Source of the DNA: Apiotrichum sp. Y4204
Lineage: Eukaryota > Basidiomycota > Tremellomycetes > Trichosporonales > Trichosporonaceae
NCBI GenBank assembly: GCA_025531455.1
Contig: JAMYHL010000035.1
Span: 310,001 to 374,000 of the forward strand
Reading direction: 5' to 3'
DNA length: 64,000 bases
Part shown: one piece after another, positions 56,659-64,000 of the stretch
How the letters are laid out: each line of letters opens with the position of its first letter
How positions within the stretch are numbered: the first letter of the stretch is position 1
Program-made: the position numbers and the translations under genes
Notes under the pieces: model-generated
Told to the model about the DNA's origin: nothing
Databases searched by the model: none
The model's input: only the letters and a program-made list of their open reading frames with translations

Positions 56659-57966
56659 GGTCAGTGGATCAGTGCAAGCGTCGGAGGCCGAGGTTGTCCA
56701 CACGGCTCCGACTTCTCATTCCCTCGCCCTCGGGAGAGCCGGGAGGGCACAGGGGCGCGGCACGAGGCGCATGCCGTCGGCGACTGAGTGACTGGCCTTG
56801 ATGGGCTCGCATGCCAGCTTATGCAGCTCAATGGATCAATGCGCTGCCGCGCTACCGCGGTGTCGTCCACATGGCGCGCACCGCGTCCGTTCTCAGACCC
56901 AGCGAGTTATATATACACCTCCGTTCGATGCATCCCCCATCCCCACAGCCCCGCATAGCACAGAATAGCATCCAGCTTCTCAGCATCGATCATTGATCAT
57001 TGAGCCCCGCACACCGTTCTCTAACCCTGTCGCGCTTGGCTACATCCCCCATCATTCGTATCTCGATCACCTCGATTGACGGAATATCAACGGATATCCC
57101 GCCATTTCCAGTCTCGCGACCGCACTTTCCCAAGCGCTCAACCTCTCCAGTCTACCAGTACCAGTAAGTAGCCATATCTTTCATCCTCATCCATCCTTGC
57201 ACCATGCATGCCCGCTGTCGTATGAGCGGAAACCCATACACACGCAGTGCACCACAGGCCACACGGTGAACCTTAGAAAGGGGGGTGGCAGCCCGGCGGC
57301 GCCCGGCGGGCACTGTGGCACCCGGGAACACCGACGCCCGGGAACGCCGAGCCGCCAGTCGCCACCACTTCCGCTTGCAGCCTTGTGGTGCTCGTAATAC
57401 TGCAGATGTGCAGATACGTGATGGCGGCCTTGGTCTTTGTCCTATACTGTGGTACTGTGGCGCGTGGCCGGACGCGGAAGGTGGGACGAGGTTGACCAAG
57501 GCGGCGGAGGCGCGAGGCGCGGCGGGTGTAGTGCAACGTCATAATGCCTCCACACCGCCAGGCGCCCTCATGCCTCACTCAGGTGGCGGTGGACTTCGCT
57601 GAAAGCTGTCTCAAGGCGTTGATGCCTCAAGGCCGTCGTGTCATGCATCGAAGGAGGCTAGAGAACAATATAAAGACGAACACGTTACGCTTTTCACAGA
57701 TGTACTGACTGCAGAACAGACTGTCCACGCTCATCGACTAGTGTTTGTCCATCTACATTGATTGTCTCACAAAGTTTTGGGGAACGATCCGACTGCTTCG
57801 ACAACACGACAAAGGCCTCTGGGACGATCGCGAACCAGCCCCGCAGTGTAGGGAGAACCCACAAACACACTCACGCGATCCCAATTCCATATCCCATATC
57901 CCACGACACATCCCAATCCCATCCTCGCCCCCAGAGAGCTACACAGGATATAAGACGCGCAGCGCA

Positions 57967-58718
57967 ATGCGTCGCTCCCTGCCAACACCCATCCCCATCC
58001 CCGTCGCCTTCGACAAGCGCGACCTGCCATCCACTTTCCAGAACTCGTCCGCGAGCGGAAGCTCGAGCAGCACGCGCTCGCCCGCCCCCGAGCCCGCATC
58101 ACACACCCGCTCTCACTCCCACTCACACCACAACCACCACCACACCCCTTCCCACTCGATGGGCCGCCCGCGCCTGCAGCGCACTCGCTCCCCCAAGAAA
58201 CCGGCACGGACGTACTCGTCGTCCTCGTGGGACGGCACGAGCATCTTCGACATGGCGTGCAAGGAGCCGTGTGGGGGCACCGCGCTCGGCAGCAACGTGA
58301 AGGGTGAGTGAACGCGTGAGCGCGCGGCGCGCGAGGCGGAGACGCTGCTCGGAGAGCAAGTGATCGTGTGAGCGAGGGACAGCAGGAAGGGAACACAGAA
58401 GCCGAAAGACTATCTCGGGCTCAACCTCGTGGTGCATGTGGGAACCTGCTCATCTGCTCGATATCTCGAAGGCCTTGTGCTTCTTCCCGCCGCTCGCGCT
58501 CTCCGATCTCCAAACGCTTCTAAGCGCTCAACTGTTCTGTTCATCCGCTGACCGCAGGCCCCTGCAAGCCCATCGGCCGGACAGACGGCGTGATCATCTG
58601 CTGGTGGTGCTGCCGCTGGCTCGGGACCTTTGAGACGTGGTCCCCGCCGCGCAAGCCGCCCCCGTTCAAGAGCGTGTACGACTCGGAGGAGGACATCCGG
58701 GATGAATTCTACGCGTAG
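57967..58718 (+). CDS. Small hypothetical protein with Cys/Trp-rich C-terminal module
   Basis: 165 aa from two exons (57967-58303 and 58558-58718) with a 254-nt intron. The N-terminal two thirds are disordered: a Ser-rich stretch and a His/Ser run (SHSHSHHNHHH). The C-terminal part looks folded: SIFDMACKEPCGG, then after the intron GPCKPIGRTDGVIICWWCCR, WLGTFETWSPPRKPPPFKSV and the acidic end YDSEEDIRDEFYA. The paired Cys (CKEPC, CKP, CWWCC) could bind metal or be palmitoylated at a membrane. I know no family with this order. The start is the ATG in GCAATGCGTCGC; an in-frame ATG at 57745 lies in leader-like sequence. Confidence 0.65.
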
Positions 58719-60391
58719 CGAGCAAGAACGAGCACCGAGAGAGCTCGACGCACTCAAAGTATAATCCCCGAGCCACCCAAACTGTACCAACCACGACCAG
58801 CACCAGCACCGACGCCAGCACCGACGCCAGCCTCACCACCAGCACGACACCCCGCACATGTACCCACCCCGCGACACACCTGTACATCCACTACCCCCAT
58901 TACGATTCCCTGTTGCCACAGCACGGGACCCAAGCCGAGGTCCCTCCATTCCCAGATTGTAGACCGATACTGAATAGTATTTCCCCACAGGTAGCACAGA
59001 TGCAGATGCAGATGTTTACTTCCCCGTTCCCCAAACTTTCCATGAATCAAAACATGATTCGATGTGCAACTGTGAAGAGTGACACAGGCACTGCACACAG
59101 TGCAGACAGTACAATACACCGCGAGCGCGCCATTTCAGCGCCACTGTTGCAGAGCGTGTACTGTACGCCTTACGCGCTGTGCATTGTTTGTAATGTTGTA
59201 TTGTTCAAACAATGGATGTTGATCCGATACAGCAGCCCACGGGTGACATGATAGGAAGGGGTCAAAGAAAGTGACGTTTGGATGCCAAGTATGCATGTTG
59301 TTCCGCTGCCGGTTCCGTCCACTCGGGCACTTATCATAATATCATGACCACCGGAGGTTGGCCTGAATGGCCAGGATGACGTCGCTGCCCAGAGCGCCAC
59401 GGTGAGCTTATTGATGTCGGTTTCTTATTACAGGATTATACAGGAGCGCGTCAGTGCTTGGCAGTGGTCAGGCTCCACATGTCGGTAGTGCACGCTGCTG
59501 CGGTGGCCATCTAGCGGGACCTGCGCGGTGGCAGGGATGCACCAATGTCACCAGCAAAAGCGAGGCGCGAGGCGCTAGTCGTCAGCACTGTGGATGAGCT
59601 GTTTTCGCCGAGGACACTTGATGCGGGGCGTCCAGGCGTCCACTCACAGTGTGCGCAAAGTGATGCATACCGCACCTGTCTGAGTGGCTGACAGATTGAA
59701 CAAGTGATGCCCGAGGCCGGACCGGAGTGCACCATCGGACATCTCGGAGTTGAGCTACCCCCTGCCTCGGTCAACGAGGTACTGGGACGGGATCAATTTT
59801 AGTCTCCTGGTGATCTCGGCGGTACGGCCCTGTTCGGCTCTTACGCCGTCTGAATTTGCCACCCAGAGATCTGGCCGATCTGGGAAGCTGGGAATGCTAG
59901 CACACAGGTGTGCGCCTAGTATTGAATGGTACATATGGTGGTGGGCAGCATTGGAAACAACAAAGACTGGGATCCATCTCTGCGCCATCAGTGCAGCACC
60001 CTCCACCGTCGCCCTCTCCGTTCCGGACAGTCTGAGCACTATTTCCATTCCCTCTCGACGTTGTCGCAGGTGGCCACAGAGAGTCAGAGGGGCAGTCACC
60101 ACCGTACAGGTGCGGTCAAGCCACACAGTGTGTTCCTGTAGCCTGGTCTGGTCGGGCCAATCAGGTTGCGTATGATTGAAAACCGAGGCATCTCACCGTA
60201 GCTTGTCGTCGAGCTGCGTCGGGCAGTGCTCCGCCCGCCCACAGTCAGCCGAATTCGTCCGCAACAGGTCGTCCCAGTTCACACCCCCACCCACTCCACA
60301 GCTACCCATTCATTACACAACCACAATCCACAACCTTACTCGTTCTCTCCATCATCCACTCCATCCACACACACACCTATCCACCACAACA
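58719..60391. other. Intergenic region
   Basis: 1.67 kb. A CA-rich stretch right after the stop (repeated ACCAGCACCGACGCCAGC) reads as 3' UTR, and a CA/CT-rich leader precedes the ISA1 ATG. A 123-codon minus-strand frame (60126-59755) has no motif. Confidence 0.5.
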
Positions 60392-61223
60392 ATGTCAGCA
60401 GCACCCAGCATGCTCCGCCTCGCACCCCGCCTCGCGCGCACACTCACCCCGGCATCGCGCGTCGCCCACCGCTTCCAGTCAACGCTCCCCACCCGCGCCG
60501 AGCACGTCGCCACCCCCATCCGTGCCGCGCCGAGCATCTCCCTCATGTCCGCCAAGCCGGCCTCGGCATCCACTTCTGCCTCTGCCTCTTCCCCGAGCAC
60601 TGCCGCATCGGGGTCCGCGTCCACCTCTGCTTCGGCTGGAACCACCGCCAGCCCGGCAGGCGACAAGGCTCCCGCACCCCGCAGGCGCCAGATCAAGTCG
60701 AAGAAGGCAGCCCTCACGATGGTGAGTATCCCCGCTGAGGTTCCAGACGTTTGGCCAACCTCACCGATCCACTTTCCCGTGATCCGTACTCACTCCAGAC
60801 CCCCGAGGCGATTACCCGCCTACGCGCACTTTCCTCGAACCCGACCGAGCCCAAGCTGCTGCGCATCGGCGTCAAGACCCGCGGCTGCGCAGGCATGGCG
60901 TACCACCTCGACTATGTCGACCCCCCGGGCGGCAAGTTTGACGAGGTGGTCGAGCAGGACGGCGTCCGGGTGCTCATCGACTCGAAGGCGCTCTTCTCGA
61001 TTATCGGATCCGTGATGGACTGGCGCGATAACCGCCTCTCGGCGGGCTTCGTCTTTGACAACCCCAACATTGAGGACACCTGCGGCTGTGGAGAGAGTTG
61101 TGAGTGTTTCGAGGGATCCGGGTGGAGCGGCTGTTATCGCTTCCCATCTACCAGCCGACATCCACCGGGTCGCCTCTCCCACGCTTCGGACACCGCTAAC
61201 ATCCAGTCAACATCAAGTTCTAG
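60392..61223 (+). CDS. ISA1: Mitochondrial iron-sulfur cluster assembly protein Isa1 (ISCA type)
   Basis: 215 aa from three exons (60392-60721, 60799-61099, 61207-61223; introns 77 and 107 nt). The N-terminus is Arg- and Ser-rich without acidic residues (MLRLAPRLARTLTPASRVAH), a mitochondrial presequence, followed by a long Ala/Ser linker. The A-type carrier domain begins TPEAITRLRALSS. It has the three conserved cysteines: one in KTRGCAGMAYHL (about residue 139) and two in DTCGCGESF (about 205 and 207), with the strand GFVFDNPN between. The last exon adds just FNIKF. Isa1 works with Isa2 and Iba57 to make [4Fe-4S] clusters for mitochondrial enzymes such as aconitase and lipoate synthase. The C-terminal end FNIKF right after the last Cys pair supports ISA1. 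Confidence 0.93.
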
Positions 61224-62497
61224 ACCACCTAGAATCGCCCATTGCCTCTCGTCCTCATTTCAGCACTTGTCTCGCACGCCTCATTGTCCGTCTCATACAT
61301 ACCACTGGCATCACATGTACAATTTGACAATTTGTTACCTCGCGTACGGCCGCAGGCGCACTTAAACTTGAGCATGGGGGTTGCTGACACAGGGAGATCC
61401 GACGGTCGCCAGAGTTGCGCGCGCACCCCCGTGTTGAGCAGTGGCGACTGGCACTGACCGACTCGATAACACACTTCCGTCCGACCGACGCGCACCGATG
61501 TCCGAGCCAATCCGAGGACTTGGAGGAATGCTGATAACGCCAGATGCGACCTTTTCCGCCACTAAGACGCTCTGCCCAACACACTAACCCATCCTCACCA
61601 CTGACAAGTGACTTGGGCAAATGTACCGCTCTATGACATGTAATCCAACTAAGCCCAGTCTGGTAGCAGCAACACAGCGTCCTGGTCCTGAGCACGAGGC
61701 GCCTGAACAGCGTATGTTGCCGCACAGCGTGGTCCGACAGCCTTGATCTCAATGGAGCACGGAAACGTTCACGTGTCAGTTCGTACAAGACTGGGCGGTA
61801 CAGACTCGAGCCGAAGGACAGCAGCACTCCACCCTCTCTTCACTTTGAAACCACAGCGCTTCCTCAACACTTACACAGGACTGGATGGACGACAATCCGG
61901 GAGACTGCTGAGTTGAAAGTTCCATTGTGGTCTACGGAGTCGGGCTCCTGACACACCCCGGTCTACCCATACTTCACACGAAGCGGGGTGCTTCGCCGCT
62001 GCGGATTCTCTGAGAGCCATGTTGTATCGTATAGATCCGGAGGCCATATGTGTTATGCAATCGTGCGATTGGCAGTGTACCGCCGCGGTCCGACGTCGGT
62101 GGACACGTCGATTCCGCGCCTTTGGGTGGCGAGCATATAGGTTCCCCATTCTGCCAGAGTCCCAGTAGACGATATGCTCGAGAACTCCGCCATTAGAGTT
62201 GAGAACCCCGAGAATGACGCCGTCTCGGACGTCATGCATAGATCATGCGCATGGGAAGCAACATTGCGCCGTACCGACATCGAGCACAAGATACTTCTCA
62301 GGTCCTGGAATCTTGGGGGCGCCATACCACGTGGTGCCACTCCCCCAATTTCCGCAAACCCCGCCCGCCCAGGACTCTCCCGCCTGGCGGTCCGCCACTC
62401 ACCGCGAGCCTAGTGCACATCACGATCCGGCGTTGCGGGTCATCATCTCGGACGACGAGCTCGCCATCATCGACATCACCATCATCACCACAGCACC
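61224..62497. other. Intergenic region
   Basis: 1.27 kb. Minus-strand frames 61827-61255 and 62340-61871 have no motif. CCACGTGG lies at about 62327, roughly 170 bp before the next ATG. Confidence 0.5.
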
Positions 62498-63779
62498 ATG
62501 TCGTCGCTCTCACGGACGATCAACCACGGCCGCGCGCTCGGGTTCCGGGGATGGATCCGCGCCATGAAGTGAGCGAATCCGGGTGGGGGAGAGCTGGGGA
62601 CCGGGAAATACAGGAACGATGGGCGCGGCGATGGGCATCGATAGCGGTATCGGCGACGGCAGCGCATGGACACGGACACGACGGCAGGCGCGGTGCGATA
62701 CTGTGTCGAGTGCGGACTTGGCGCCCCCTGATGGCGTGACCGCACGGCGCGCGGGGACGGTGTGACGGGTATCAGCTGTCCCGAATGGTCATCTAAACGC
62801 ATCTCGTCCCGCTGGTCGTGTCCGCTCGTCGTGGTCTCTGCTTGTTGCCAGCACCGTGACCTGCCGCGAAGAATTGGCTACGACTCCCAGCCGCTAGCTG
62901 CCCCCAACTGCCTGCGTCCGACTGCCTTCGCATACCGTGACCCCGCCCGCTCCACCCCGCCCACCACACCTAGGACTGCGCTGACGACAGGTACATCGGT
63001 GACGAGAAGAAGGGCCGTCTCGGTGGGTATCGCGAATTGACCGCGCTGGGAGATTTGGGGGTGGAGATGGGATGAGGTATCGAAGAGGGGTGGCATTCGA
63101 ACGGGAAGACGCGGGATGGGCGGAGGGCACGGGGCGGACGATGGCAGGGAGGCCGGAGCGGAGAGCTCGGGACTGGTAACCAGTGCGCGGGATCCAGGAG
63201 CGAGCTGGAACAGTCTTCTCAGCTCCGCTGTTCCTGATCTCGTTGATATCTTTCGAGGCAGCCAAGAACCTCTTCCAGCGCCCCATCCCCTTTACCAGCC
63301 CACCTTACCCATGACGCACTCCACATTCTACATTTCCCCTGCTAATCTCCAGTCGGCACCGACGAGTTTGGCAACAAGTACTACGAGCAGCTTGACGCGA
63401 CCATCGAGTCGCCCGGCCGCCAGCGCTGGGTCGACTACGCGCAGGACGACTTCAACGCGTCGCAGGTCGCGCGCGGCTGGTTCTCGTGGCTCTCGCACAT
63501 CCGCAAGGACCCGCCGACCGAGGACCCCGTCTACCAGGCCTCCAAGCAGAGCTGGCAGGTGCCGTACAGGGAGAACCTGTGAGTCGGGAGCGCGAAGCGC
63601 GAAGCGCGGGGAATGGAGCTGGTGGTGGACACTCGACAGGTGCAACCACCGAAATCCCTCCCTGGCCAGAATATCCCCCACTGACATGCAGCACCGGTAC
63701 CCGCGGCCGCTTTGTCACCTACTCGACCACGGCGCCCAAGGTCCACACCTGGGAGCCTACGGTCAAGCCCCGCGCATAA
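62498..63779 (+). CDS. NADH dehydrogenase (complex I) accessory subunit NDUFA12 (B17.2)
   Basis: 138 aa from four exons (62498-62568, 62991-63022, 63353-63578, 63692-63779). Introns are 422, 330 and 113 nt, all long for this window; exon 2 is 32 nt. The start MSSLSRTINHGRALGFRGWI leads to YIGDEKKGRLVGTDEFGNKY, the hallmark NDUFA12 core, followed by RQRWVDYAQDDFNASQVARG, then WLSHIRKDPPTEDP, and the end TTAPKVHTWEPTVKPRA. NDUFA12 sits at the matrix arm near the iron-sulfur subunits and is needed for the last assembly steps. No presequence is obvious, as usual for this subunit. The ATG in CACCATGTC is well placed. Confidence 0.94.
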
Positions 63780-64000
63780 GCCAGGGGGGAAATATGCATA
63801 AACTAGCAATGAGATGGATGATTACATGCCGAAAGGTTGGGATGTGGGGGAGCTGGGCGTTTTCTGACAAGAATTTGATCCAGAGTTCAGAGATCGTTAT
63901 CGTCCGAGACTAGGTAGAGGGGTCTCGGATCACGTCTTGCCGCCGAGCCACTTTCCTAGGCGCTCCCACCAACCCGCTCTGCGGCCGAGGTTGACTTCCG
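63780..64000. other. 3' flank of the NDUFA12 gene
   Basis: 221 bp to the window edge with no gene visible. Confidence 0.5.

Larger units (their letters stand above)
53171..57966. other. Gene-poor region with an assembly gap
   Basis: 4.8 kb with no supported gene. Near 53171-53700 lies the HOOK leader. The middle contains the poly-G tract and gap. The right part has a duplicated 15-mer and, close to 57967, a leader rich in CA and CC words. Minus-strand frames at 55735-56103 and 53017-53706 carry no motif; the latter overlaps HOOK exon 1 in another frame. Confidence 0.5.

Noticed and set aside
61255..62340. Minus-strand ORFs between Isa1 and NDUFA12
   Set aside because: Cys/Arg/Ser-rich chance frames with no motif; two overlap each other in different frames.

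Overview
The window looks like nuclear DNA of a basidiomycete yeast, most likely a tremellomycete close to Trichosporonales. This is inferred from protein resemblance and gene structure, not from a database search. Nearly every gene is split by many very short GT-AG introns (most 32-60 nt) with CTRAY-like branch points just before the acceptor. Coding DNA is GC-rich with high GC3. A complex I subunit gene is present, which fits a respiring yeast outside Saccharomyces. Exon joins were worked out by hand; every spliced model reported here closes in frame.

Layout, left to right. 1-3307 (-): 5' part of a PDR/CDR-type ABC exporter, cut by the window edge. 5455-7703 (-): secreted single-pass membrane protein of unknown role. 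9576-10723 (-) and 11237-12764 (+): a divergent pair, a nitrilase-superfamily amidohydrolase and an ABHD12/Bem46-like hydrolase. 13124-14803 (-): AAAP amino-acid permease. 17967-19854 (+): transformer-2-like splicing regulator with an odd Arg/Asp-rich upstream ORF. 20837-21929 (-): Bud23 rRNA methyltransferase, divergent from a gamma-tubulin complex protein of the GCP4/5/6 class (22313-26415, +). After a 5-kb gene-poor stretch come a kinesin-4 (31406-36332, +), the GCP2/Spc97 gene (37071-40318, -), mitochondrial ribosomal protein bS6m (40750-41971, -), an unrecognised coiled-coil protein (43119-44465, -), an intron-containing tRNA-Leu(AAG) (46766-46853, -), a Dal5-type MFS permease (47306-48961, -) and a HOOK dynein adaptor (50318-53170, -). 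A second gene-poor stretch holds an 11-N assembly gap flanked by a suspicious poly-G run. Last are a small Cys/Trp-rich unknown (57967-58718, +), the Fe-S assembly factor Isa1/ISCA (60392-61223, +) and complex I subunit NDUFA12 (62498-63779, +).

Two themes stand out. Four microtubule genes (GCP4/5/6-like, kinesin-4, GCP2, HOOK) lie within about 31 kb. Intron size is split: most genes have introns near the lower size limit, while the small genes for mitochondrial proteins (bS6m, Isa1, NDUFA12) carry introns of 77-569 nt. I did not find a clearly new system. The best leads are the microtubule gene neighbourhood, a tandem or recursive minimal intron in the GCP gene, a 14-nt microexon in HOOK, and the possible alternative first exon of the Tra2 gene.
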